Part shown: positions 10,808-22,842 of the stretch, in pieces
Layout: each line of letters begins with the position of its first letter
How positions within the stretch are numbered: the stretch's first letter is position 1
Assembly (NCBI GenBank): GCA_032871835.1
Contig: CM065300.1
Coordinates: forward strand, 2,423,768-2,487,767
DNA: 64,000 bases
From: Dipteronia dyeriana
Lineage: Eukaryota; Streptophyta; Magnoliopsida; Sapindales; Sapindaceae
Reading direction: 5' to 3'
Made by a program: the position numbers and the translations under genes
The notes under the pieces: model-generated
Told to the model about the DNA's origin: nothing
What the model saw: only the letters and a program-made list of their open reading frames with translations
The model's database searches: none

Positions 10808-11800
10808 GATGAGATCCGGTTTTATTTATCTCTGTAAGCAACTATCCACCTATCTTTTAATAATTTTATGACATTATATTGTATCCTGGTTTAAGTATAT
10901 CGGTTGGAATACACAGACTTACTCATACCCGAAATTGTATCGGTAGAGTACACTTGTGAGACAACGCCACGTACAGACCAGTTTCATTCAGTATTTATAC
11001 TTGTACTGGTGACATATAGTTTGAGTATACTTTGGAACGTCGATTTTTGTTAGAAAATGTTTTGTTTGATGAGATCCGGTTTTTTTTATCTCTTTATGCA
11101 ACTATTCACCTAGCTTTTATATTTTATGACATTTTATTGTATCCTGGTCTAAGTATATCGGCATATTATACACAGACTTACTCATACCCGAAATTGTGTC
11201 GGTAGAGTACACTTGTGAGACAACGCCACATACAGACCAGTTTCATTCTGTATTTATACTTGTACTGATGACATATAGTTTGAGTAAACTTTGGAACGTC
11301 GATTTTTGTTAGAAAATGTGTTGTTTGATGAGATCCGGTTTTATTTATCTCTTTATGCAACTATTCACCTATCTTTTATATTTTATGACATTTTATGACA
11401 TTTTATTGTATCCTGGTCTAAGTATATCGGCATATTATACACAGACTTACTCATACCCGAAATTGTGTCGGTAGAGTACACTTGTGAGACAACGCCACGT
11501 ACAGACCAGTTTCATTCTGTATTTATATTTGTACCGGTGACATAGTTTGAGTATACTTTGGAACGTCGATTTTTGTTAGAAAATGTGTTGTTTGATGAGA
11601 TCCGGTTTTATTTTTCTCTTTATGCAACTATTCACCTATCTTTTATATTTTATGACATTTTATTGTATCCTGGTCTAAGTATATCGACTGGAATACACAG
11701 ATTTACTCATACCCGAAATTGTGTCGGTAGAGTACACTTGTGAGACAACGCCACGTACAGACCAATTTCATTCTGTATTTATACTTGTACTGGTGGCATA
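10808..11800. repeat. Left-arm tandem array, unit about 260 bp, about 3.8 copies
   Basis: The landmark GATGAGATCCGGTTTT recurs at 10808, 11068, 11327 and 11594 (spacings 260, 259 and 267). Each unit also carries TACTCATACCCGAAATTGT and TGAGACAACGCCAC. The copies are highly similar, differing mainly by small indels. It sits upstream of the protease gene within the MULE. Confidence 0.95.
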
Positions 11801-11924
11801 TCGACTGTTAATCTATTTTGTCTTTGATTACAAAATATATGCTTTGTAATATGCTTCTAGTATTGCTATATTTTGTATTGTGCCTGCTCTTTTATATTAT
11901 CCTCTTCCGTTTTGGTATCAGAGC

Positions 11925-14120
11925 CTATAGACTTGTTAGAGACAATAGTAGTGACAATCTGTAGGTGCAAAAGTCGGTAGTTCTATAGGGTGTTGCCGTT
12001 TGCTAGGGTGATATAGGCGTGACACTTGATTTCAGTAGTTGTGAGCTTTTGCTTGGTTTATTTATGTTAGGAGGTGAAATTTGTGGGCTTGACACTGGTT
12101 TAATGATTTGGTTGTACTGTATATGTGGTAATTGTGGTGGGTTTATTGGGAACATGATGATCATTTGTTTACTACAATGTTTGTTTACCGCGTGATTATG
12201 CTGGAAATGTTTTAAACTCATAAATACGTTGTAGTTGAAGAATGTCAATGGATTGATTCATTCTTTCCGCGTTATATTGTTGAAGAAACACATTGATCGG
12301 TTTTTTGATATTGAATTTGTGTACAATGTTGATTACATTGTTGCACATGGAGCTGATAATTAGGATAATTATATGTGTAAAAAATTTTGACATGTCAAAT
12401 TTTGTTTGGATTTGAGGCCAAGTTAATTTCTAATTTTGTTTAAAGTTAGAGTGTAAAATCCAGAGCTTGAATGTGTTACTATCTCCATGCTTCTTCAGTA
12501 GTCATTACTGGGTAATAAACGAATAAGAATAAAAATTCCAAAATAGTGTTCATTTTTAATTGTAAACCATTAGACACTAAAAGATAAATGTTGTTCGCAT
12601 ATGTTCATATATGAAATTGCCGATAATTGTTGTATGTTTTGGTGTTTATTCGGGTTTTACTTATGGTAGCTGGCAGCTATTAATTGTTGCTTGCTTTTTC
12701 CTTTTATTATTAAAATTTTTAAACATATAACACTAGTGCTTGATAGTATTAGTACCATGCAGATACTTTAACACTTTACCATAAATTATGAAGGAGACAT
12801 CTTCCTCTATATGTATATTGTGTTTCATGTTTTTTCCTAGATAGATATATCATGTTCTTTCAGTAATTATATATTTCTCTTTGACCTATTTGTAGTCATA
12901 TACTGTTATATATCTCAAAGAACCTTAAAAATAAGGATTTTATATTGATTTCAAGGGGAATTTGTATAAGTGGAATTTAGCAAGTTATATTTGTCATTGT
13001 ACATTTTTGGTTACTAAGTTCACCAAATCTTAGTCAGATTGTGACTTGTTGTTTTTTGGGTTATAATCTAATTTTCATGAATTTTTCCTCTGGTTTAAAT
13101 TCCACTCTACACCTTTTTAGTGGTTGAGAATGTGTTCTGGTGTTGGTTTTATTGCTAAAATTTTGGTCGCGTTTTTTTTCTCCTTTTGTTTTATCCTGAA
13201 ATTTAAGTTATTGTGTAAGAAGTGAGGTCCTTTGGTTGATTGTGTCAATTGATTATTTAGAACATTATTTGGTAATGAGGTAGGTTTGTCGATATATATA
13301 TTCATAGAAGAAGACTTTTTAGATTGTGGTAATTATGCTGTTGATTTTCCGTTATGTAATTATGTTTACTATAGAACTGATAAGAAGTTCATCTTTAGCA
13401 TTTGGTTACCAAAATATTATTGTTTCAATTAAAACTTTATTTGTGCAACATAACAGAATCTAGAAATGAATTTATTCATTTGTCATAGGATTTATATAGT
13501 TCAGGAAATGTATTCAATAATTGGAAATTGTGTGTTAATGTGTAGCATTAATCTGTATTCATTAATTCATTGTTCAAAAGATATTTTGTTTATATATTTT
13601 TTTTACAACAGTGATGATAGGTTGTACTTGGTAGTCCATTTTTCCACGTGTACGAATCTTTTTGACTGAGGTTGGCACGTGTGAGCCTCTTATTGGTTTC
13701 AGTCATATGCATGTCACAACGCATTATGAGAATTGTAAGTTATTGTGATTTTAAAATTAAAAAACACACAACGCTATAATTGCATATACATGTCTGTGCA
13801 TGTTTTTTTATTGGCCCGCCATCTATATTTAAATGATATGAATAATATAAAATAGCTGTAGTCTTTACATGTTTGTACGATGACTGACTTATACCTATTG
13901 GATTGCACTTGGTCCATGCTAATTGAAAAAGTAATTACATTCTCGAATTTTTGAGTCTACATTAAGGAGTAACAAGTAACAAGTAACAAGTAACAACTTA
14001 GGACTTCGTTCCATGTATTTTGCATTAGATGCCTTCTATAACTATTTGTGTTTGCAACTTTATAATCTAGACTTCGTTCCAGTTATGCTTATTGTTTTCA
14101 ACTAACTATTGGAGTTTAGA
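11925..14120. other. MULE internal spacer upstream of the protease gene
   Basis: T-rich sequence with no readable protein. It is the likely promoter and leader region of the Ulp1-like gene. A short AAGTAACAAGTAACAAGTAAC tandem at about 13968-13994 is the only local repeat noted. Confidence 0.5.
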
Positions 14121-17100
14121 ATGGTGCATGCAATCCGTAAGAGGAGAAAGACCGTTGGTGAGGAAACAACCTCTGATACTGGCGACACTAAGTCGTCAAC
14201 TGGGTCAAAGTTCAAGCTTGATAATATGTCGTGGATAAATTTTCAGTAAGTATAGATTATTTCCTTTTGCTTTGCATTGTTGACTTATGAACGGAATCAT
14301 GTTTACCCCAATATAGAGTCCATTTAAATTTTGCCGTATTTACATTCCACATAGGTTTGATATAATGGAAAATTCACTATAAGTTTCTTCGTACAACCTC
14401 TATGTGTATTTGGACCCGTTTTTATGTGTTGCTTATCCAATTTGTGTTGAATGACATTCTTGATAATAACTAAAATAAAAAATGACTTACTCAGGTTTTA
14501 AACATAACCAATTTGACTAATTCAGTAAGTTTCCGTAGATTGGATGCAAATCTATACTTGAAGTTAAAACTAAATGCATTTCTTTAGCATCTACATACCT
14601 TGTTTGAAAAACCGTGTTGTATGTTCAACCCTAAAACTATATGAATGTTCTTTGAAGTTTGTTTTCTTTCCATCGTGTATTTGTAAAGAAACAGTTTTTG
14701 CTTATTATATTATGACGGTGTTGTGTTATTTTTTCAGCAAACAGGAGTGTCAAATTACAAATCCAGGGGGGACAAAAAAGGTTTTCAATTGTTACATATT
14801 TTTGTCATTGCTTTGCAATTACTTTACACAATACCGACTTTATATTTAAGTTGCATGAATTTAAATCGTCAATACCATTTTTTGTTTTCAGTCAATACAT
14901 GAGATACGTACATCGTGGTCCAATATGTATAGGGAAGAGAAATCGCACTACACAATGCATAAGAATGAGGCGGTTGAAGATAAGTTTCGTGTCGGTGACA
15001 CATTGAAGGAAAATGTGACTCTGCCCTTTCACACTCGCTGCACCCCTACACGTTTTTCTCAGATGATGGCTACCTTTTCAGACTTGCAAAAGGATGTTGT
15101 CGGGGAATTAGGTTTCGGGAACCTACTCATGTTAAACTGTGGATTTCTTCGGCGAGAACTTTGTTCCTGGCTTGTTGACAAGTTTGACACATCAAACCTA
15201 TCAATTGAACTGCACGGGAAGTCCTTCAAATTAGATGCTAATGTTTTTTCTCATGTCATGGGCATTTCGAACAGAGGGGAGAGAATTTCCATTGATGGGC
15301 CTATTCTTGAGAGTTGGCGGAGTAAGTTTTCCATTACGAGCCGTGGTATCAAGCTCGTTCACCTTGATAATCTTCTGAAGAATAACAAGACAGCCGATGA
15401 TGATTTCAAAGGCACATTTTGTTTACATATGGTGGGCACTGTTCTTGCACCAGCAGCAGGAGAGTATGTCGATGCGAGGTACTTGACTGTTCTTTCATAT
15501 GTGGTTCGTATAAAGGGGAAAAATTGGGCAAGGTGGGGCTTCGATCAGTTAGTGACAAGCATAAAGAAATTTCAGTGTAAAAGTGCACGACATATTGGTG
15601 GTTGTGTTCTTGTCCTTGAGGTACTTTCTTCGTAGTCGTAGTTTTTTCTTTTGATCATAATATCAACATGTTATTCAAAATGGTTTCACATACTTATAAT
15701 TTTCTGTTTCCAGCTTTTCTACTTGCATGTTATAGATTGGCAGCCATCCGTTGTTGATAAATTAGCCATCCCAATTATTAGTTGGACAAGTCAGCATATT
15801 ACTAAATGTCTGAAACAGTTACGAGAACAAGGTTCCTATGGTACTAATATCAAGGTACGGTCTTTGCTTCATCATTTCTTTATTTCACTGAAAATATTAA
15901 TAACTTATCAAAATTATAGCTTATTTAACATTCTCATTTCTCGAAGGTGTGCATCAAATAATATACTCCACCGGCTGCCTATGGTGATAATTCAGACAAT
16001 CAAAAATGTGTTATTCCCAAGGATGACGGGTTTCATGTGCTCCTAAAAGAGATTCAACATTTACGTACAGAACAAGCTGCACTTAAAGAAAAGGTGGATA
16101 GTTTGTACGAACTTTTAGTTCATAACAAATGCAATTATTTCCCCACAAGAGAACAACTGAACCCACCACCAAAGAGTCCTTGTACGGAAACGGTTGCATC
16201 TCCAACAACTCGAACACAAATTGTCGAAGTCTCCTCTAAAGACAGTCCATTAAATTCCAAATATGCTTTGGGAAACAACAGTCCCACCCGTTCCTGGGAA
16301 AAATATGTGGAACCAACTCCCGAAGAGGGTGCTTTTGATGATGCCCATCCTGCTGACCATAATACAATTCCAATACCAGTTGATGAGGTTAAACATCTTT
16401 AGCATTACATTACATATAGTTATTTTTCATTACTTACCTTGGCTAATTGTAACCATAACAATAATTATGTTAACTATATCGTAGGAAAACAGAACCACCA
16501 CTGCAAAAGGTCGTGATGAGCAGTCTTCCACTGGTAGAAATGTAAGAACAACTCGCACATCGAAGATGCGAAAGCCGAGTCGCTACAAACTCTCACCATA
16601 TCAGTCCACCCATCGTGTACAACAGTCTTCCATGTTTTGGTATGGGCCTTTTCACCTATCCGTCTCTCTAAATGCACTGGATGCGCAAGTAATCAACTAT
16701 GTGTTTTCTGAAGATTTACCACATAGGTAAGTCTACATTAGAATGAGTATGGTGATTATGGAATGTTGCTGTTTTTTAATGATTGAAATGGAAACTGGAG
16801 TTGATGTTTTTTAGTTAACATCTACGGCATGGTCAGTAATTTTTTTAGTTGAAGCGGAATGTTAAATTGAAGGGATATTTTTTTTTTCTTTTATTTGAAG
16901 TCATGTTATGACATTGTTGAATTAATTCACTATAAATGGTTACATTATTTTTTGTTATGTTAATTTTGTAGTGAAACGATTGTGTCCACGGCTATAATTA
17001 TTGTCAACCGTAGTAGTTTTCGTACCCTTGAGCCAAAAGTGTGGGTTGACAGTGAGGTTCGAGCCTAACAGTCATTTGATCCATACAATGACATTTTCTT

Positions 17101-18421
17101 TCCTTGCTCTAAACTGATTTTTTGTATTATGTAGTAATCATCTTAGTGTACCGTATTGATTAATGCTTTCAACATGCACAGATTATTAGTTTGGTCGCAG
17201 AAAACAACACTCATGTTGCCAACAAAAAAAGGTCACATCTGTTCTGGTACCTGCCAACACAGTTTGCGGTAATAGTTTATAATCTCTTCACTAAATCTTA
17301 ATTTCACAGTTTCCTTTTTTACGTTGCTCCAGTGACATAACAATTATCCCTTTGTTATTTATGCTTAATGGTTTATAATAACTATACTAAATCTTAATTT
17401 CGCATTTACCTTTATTATGTTGCTCCATTGACATAACAATTATCCCGTTCTTATATATGCTTAGTATCTTTCGTTGACAAGTAAAGATGGAAACATAAAG
17501 AGGTTGAGTGAAATACATAGCACGTTCAAAGCTGATTACATGTATGATTTGCCACGCTATCACAAGGTGTGTACCTATCTCGGTTTGCATGTATAATTTT
17601 AATCCAAACTTGTTTGAAGCACGTAACTTAAGATAGCTTACATTTACAGTACTATGACATGTCAAATTACAACCATTATCTTTTTTAACGACACAACTTT
17701 GTTTATTTCTAGATTTATATTCCTATCAACAATTTGAAAGATCATTGGTACATTGCCCTAGTGCACATTAAAGAATCAAAGGTTGAGATTTGGGACTCTC
17801 TTCCTAGTCGTAGGAAAAACGACCAAAGTCGACTCAAACAAGTGCAAAGATTGGTAAACATTTTGCACTAAATGATTTTGTTTAACATTGGTTTTGTTAC
17901 TTTGTTTACTGAAGTAGAATATTTGTTAAACTATAATGTATTCCCAGATGATTTTGCTGGATAATGTACTGGCCACTGAAATAAAAAGTTGTTTTGGTTC
18001 ATCGTTTTCATTTCAAAGATTTAGCATTGTCTGGTCGGAAGATGTGCCCACACAACCGAATTTTTATGATTACGGGGTCTTCGTGTGCATGTTTATGAAT
18101 GAACGAACCAATGCCACTTCTCTAAAATTTACAAATACCGTAAGTGATATGATTCTTTTCTAGTATTATGTGTGTGTACCATACAATATAACTTTCCAAC
18201 AAAATTGTCTATCATTGTTGCAGTTCAACTCTGTTGCTGAGCGTCTTTTATTGGCCTGCCAGCTGGCAACATTTTCGACTAATGACCTCCTAGGGCAATT
18301 ACAACAAAATGATATCGAGTATTCTACCATGCAAGGTGGACAGTTGGATACCATTAGGAAAAAAAGACAGCCTCCTCCATTGAAGCACGATCGAGCAAAG
18401 GTCAAGAAGTCATTGTCTTAA
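14121..18421 (+). pseudogene. Ulp1/SENP-like (C48) cysteine protease gene carried by the MULE, inactivated
   Basis: Twelve exons with GT-AG introns join in frame: 14121-14245, 14738-14780, 14892-15620, 15714-15854, 15947-16387, 16485-16726, 16972-17056, 17182-17268, 17465-17566, 17713-17853, 17948-18139, 18224-18421 (842 codons with stop). The N-terminal half (RCTPTRFSQMM ... ELGFGNLLML ... ANVFSHVMGISNRGE) matches the region typical of plant transposon-borne Ulp1 genes. A short coiled coil (LLKEIQHLRTEQAALKEKV) and a polar linker follow, then the C48 fold with the expected His676 (DHWYIAL), Asp693 (IWDSLP) and Gln748 (TQPN). Family members normally hydrolyse SUMO or related conjugates. Here the catalytic Cys position in the D-C-G-V-F motif is Tyr (TAC, 18071-18073), and codon 351 is TAA (15959-15961). 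The gene ends about 1.6 kb from the convergent transposase. The start is the first in-frame ATG; additional upstream exons are possible. Confidence 0.85.
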
Positions 18422-20033
18422 CAACTCATTGTAAGTAGTCCCTAACTACACTCGATTATCTAACAGGATTGATATACAATCATTGAAATTTGTATAAAGG
18501 AAACCATGGTCAATTTCCCCTTCAACCTATTCGCAACAATGTGTTGATATTTTCTGTCTCCAATTTGTACAAGAAGTTTGAATTTGGTCTCGTTTAAATA
18601 ATCTTGGTGTGTGCAGGTGAATGGTTGTGGAGGACGTTTATTGCTGGTCATCCCTGTTCTCTTGTTGGCCATTTTTGATAACAAACTTTGTGACTATAAA
18701 GCCATTGATTCCTAGTTTGTTTTTGGGACTTCTCATGATGAAACAAAACCTTATGTACATATTTTTGTAAAGCATGACTTGTAGATAGGGATTTGGACAT
18801 GAAGTTAGTCGGTTTGACTTCAACAAACATGTACAAAAATTTTGGTTTGATGAAGTCATTTAAGATATTGTGGTGTTGATGATTATAGTAATGAACATAC
18901 ATGTTGAATTGAATGGCCTCATGTTTCTGTTCTATTTTTTTTACGGAAATTAACTGGTTTCTGAAACTAGTAAAACAAATAGGTGGATGTTGTGATCTCA
19001 TTTAATAGCATGGATGAGGATGAGTTTCTTTGGCTGTTTGAATGAGAAGCCTTCAGACTTGTGTATTGAAATATAGTTCGTAAACAATTGGATAATCCAT
19101 ACAAAACCGTTATTATGGTGTTAATTGGCACCTCTGTTCCCCTTATTTTACCGTCCATAAAATATAGAAAATATAAATGAATGTATCACATTATAAACAG
19201 CCAACATGTCCTATATATGGGAAAACTGTATATTGTTGTCACATATACATAGTTCCAATAGAGCATATACAAAAAAAACATATTTATAAGCTCCTTAGGG
19301 GATAGAAATGTTGATACAACTAAACAAGGCTGTAATATAATCTCCCACTTAGAACACAATTGAGCTTTAACTCTTGACATTAAATCAATGTACACAATCA
19401 GTGTCTGAAAAACATATTCTTTCCTCACAAGAAATTAGATCATAAGATTAGAAAATGTATATATTGACCAAGTGAGTGACATCTGGGATATGTATATATT
19501 GCTATCTACTAAAAACATTGCATGGAAATATATTGATTAAGCACTGAACATCACAATTTAGAACGGTTGAAGATGTGAATGCACATGTCAGCATAACTAT
19601 TATGTCACAAAAGCATTGCATTTGTTGGCCGATTTGAGTGAACAACTCAAAACTATTCTGTCACAGACACATTGCAATTCATGTGAGACGCACGAGGTTC
19701 CTCCCAAAGAAGACATATCTGCAATTTCAATACAACCATTTATCATTACCAAAAAAAAAGATGCAAAGAATTTCTACACTTTTAACGACAATTGTAGAAC
19801 AAATAACAGAAGAAGCAGTTGTACTGCACACATAAAACGGTATTCTCAATTGTTTGTTGCTAAATCATCAGAAACAGAAAGGAAACAAAAAAAAGTTTGT
19901 TAAGCAATCATGAATAATATAAATATAAGACAATGCAATCTCAATGACACATTTTCCCTATTTGCATCAGAGAACTATGTGGTACTTGTTGTCCACAGAA
20001 ACTCGTCAACATCAAGAATGAAGAGGAAGGAAC
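18422..20033. other. Intergenic space between the two convergent MULE genes
   Basis: AT-rich 3' flanks of the protease and transposase genes. Short open frames on both strands here resemble nothing recognised and look like chance. Final exons of the transposase could lie in the right part. Confidence 0.5.
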
Positions 20034-22839
20034 TTATAATGATAATATCCATTGACAAGAAAAATTATAGGCAGAATTATTCCTTATTGAGAATCTGTGC
20101 ATGAATAAAAAAAGGAAAGAAATAATAATAAATATATTAAAAATTGAGAAGAAATACAAAATGTTAAAAATAAATATATAAGTAAAGAAGCAATCATCCA
20201 GTATCAGAATATAAATGTTTCTCATACACAGTAAACAAAGATTTCTAGTAGAATTACCATTGAATAAAGAAGCATATAGTAGAATTACCATTTCACCATG
20301 CAAGTCGAATGTCGAAGATGAAGGAGTGAAACCTTCAATATCTGGGTAGATTGTTGGACTCATATACCCCATACCACCAACGTTAATTGGAAACGTGAAC
20401 TCATATGATGGACGACTTGAAGGAGTGGCAATGCTATTGGAACTGTTTTCTGTATAACATGGATCCAACATGTGAAGTGTGTTGCTTGCAATTGTACTGT
20501 TATTGTGCAGCTGAGTTTTATGACATGTCTTGACAGTATGGCCAGCTTTGCCACAGTTGCCACATTTACGTGACTTAACTTTGGCCATTTTTTTACATGC
20601 ACTACAACCCTTGGTTGCGGCGATACCAGGATCTCTGATAATATGAACATGTTGTTTATCTTTGGGACACAACACAGTTTCTGCTGAAGCCAGGGGAGAG
20701 GATGGCATCAACTCTTGCATGCGTACTGTTAGTTGTTCAATATCTCTGTCGGCCTCTTTAAATCCGTCATTCGACTTTGAGGCAAAGTAACATAATTTGT
20801 TGCATTTAGCACTAAGTGATCCATATCTGGCCAGTTCTATTGTTGGTGTCAATGTTACCTCACGAGAGTAATCAATATCTGTCATATGGTTTGCACCTGG
20901 GGTCCATCGAGCCAATATAAGTGATGACAATATACTTTGTACATTCATGGCTTTCATTACACTGAATACGTGGCTACAAGGAATACCTGAGGTCTCAAAC
21001 AATTTGCACGAGCATTGAATTTGGTTGGTCGACGGTATGAAACAGGTTGTCCATGTCAGATTGTCGAAACCAAACCTTTTCAATGTATAAGTAAACCTAT
21101 CCACATCCTGTACAAAATTGCATATGCTAAATGAAGCTTCTTCTTTAATTTCATCCTGCACAAGGAAGAATAAATTCCTAGTGTATATGGTTACAGCATG
21201 TTTCTCTAGGCTTGTCAAATGGGTAGAATATACTGGTGTGGTGTTACCGCATTGGTAATCATTAAATGTTTCTGTATGTCGAATGCGCTCCAATGCTCTA
21301 TCGATGTTTTGCATGAACTCATACAGCTTAAGCCGACAATGAACAAATCTATTCAGGAATGAATTCATACTTTCGCAACTTTGTGTGCTTCGCATCCCAC
21401 CAAAAAAACTGTCTAAGATAAGTTTCTGCCCACAGTTTTCGTTTACAATACAGTGCATGTACCCAATCATTGTTGTTCAACCGATATTTGAGAACAATGT
21501 TTTTCCACTTCAGTTCAAAGTCTTCGGGTGTCATATAAGTCAACATGGAACTACAGAATGCTCGTGTAAAATTTCTGTCTTGTACATTTGTCTGAACATT
21601 GCGCTCAAGATGCCAACAACATAACCGACGAGCGGAGTTAGGCATCACTGTCTTTATTGCCTTATGCATGGCTTTATCGCCATCGGTAACAACGGATTGA
21701 GGCATCTTCTCATGCATTGCAACCAAGAACGTTCGTAACAACCAAGTGTATGTCTCCACGGTTTCGTCCCCTAGCAACCCAAAACCGAATATGGTTGTTG
21801 ATTTGTGATGATTAACACCAATAAGCATTACAAGAGGTCTTCGATACACATTTGTTTTGTACGTTGCATCAAATGCTAATACATCTCCAAAACAACCATA
21901 ATCAGAACGAGACGTCGAATCTGCCCAAAACAAGTTGCTGAATCGATCATCTTCATCTGTAGTGTATTCAAAGAAGAATTCTGGATCAATTACCGTTTTT
22001 ACAGTCAAGTAAGATATAACGCAATCGGCATCAAAAGATTGAAGCTCATTCTTGCGAACTGCATCTAAACGATTCTGCAAGTCTTTCTTTGTGTGTCCCA
22101 CATTTGAAAAGCTACCGGCTTGATCCACAAAGTGGTCCGTCACTTGAGCGGTCTTCACACCAACTGTGCGCCACGACTTTAATTGTGCAATATCAGATTC
22201 TTTGACACTTCGATGTGATCGTAGGAACTGGGTGTGATTTTGTGACACCAAACCGTGAGTATGTTGAGTAACAAACTCTTTAACAACCCATACCTTATTA
22301 TTTCGGTGATACTGAACTTTTAACGATGCACAACATCCTTCTCGAGTTTCAGCAGTGGGTTCACGTTTTTTTTCGATTCTTTGAATATACTTTTGTGCTC
22401 GGTACCCTTGCTTAGAGCATACCCACCTTCGTCTTGTAATAACACCTTGCCTATCACGCCTCATTTCATCCTTTCTGGTGCTAAACCCAACAGCCTTGGA
22501 GTAGTTGTTGTAAAAGGACTCAGTGTCTTCAACTGAATCAAACTCCTTGCCGATTACATCAGTAGGTTGCAAGCTTCAAAATTGACCCGGCTCATCCAAC
22601 TCTGTTAACTTTGGGAGATTACAAATGTTTGAAGTAGAAACAGGTGTGGTTGAGAGAATCGGATTGGTGAAAAGTGAATGGTCGGAATCATGTTCATCCA
22701 GGTCGTTCATGCTGTAACTGGAACAGCCACAATGGTAGTTTTTGTCAACTGTGTTTACGTTATCCCAAGCTGAAGGCCCTCCTTGCTTCAAATCAAAATT
22801 TGTTTTCGACATACTACCAAAGTATGAGTCAGGATTCAT
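20034..22839 (-). pseudogene. FAR1-type MULE transposase, interrupted
   Basis: Starting at ATG 22839, right after an AG acceptor, an acidic N-terminal part of 87 residues ends at an in-frame TGA (22578-22576). The same frame continues to a shift at a seven-T run (21408-21402 on this strand), and the next frame completes the protein. Domains in order: FAR1 DNA-binding zinc finger (about 22500-22240: WVCSKQGYR ... GCCASLKV ... HTHGL); DDE core with FDATYKTN (Asp 21870-21868), VVTDGDK (Asp 21684-21682) and, after the shift, CESMNSF (candidate Glu 21375-21373); CWHLERN; SWIM zinc finger (about 21015-20970, CSCKLF ... IPCSHVF); and a CCHC knuckle (CGNCGKAGHTVKTC, about 20570-20525). The family cuts and pastes MULE DNA; FHY3/FAR1 are domesticated relatives. 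Sequence after the GT at 20288-20287 may be intron, so the C-terminus is uncertain. Confidence 0.88.
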
Positions 22840-22842
22840 CTG

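Noticed and set aside
19616..19903. 95-codon open frame between the two MULE genes
   Set aside because: There is no recognisable domain, and the composition is like the surrounding AT-rich DNA. It could not be tied to either gene.
21402..21408. Programmed ribosomal frameshifting in the transposase
   Set aside because: The T7 run alone is not evidence of programming. FAR1-type transposases are normally one frame, so mutation or an assembly error is simpler. It is kept as a finding to check, not as a feature.
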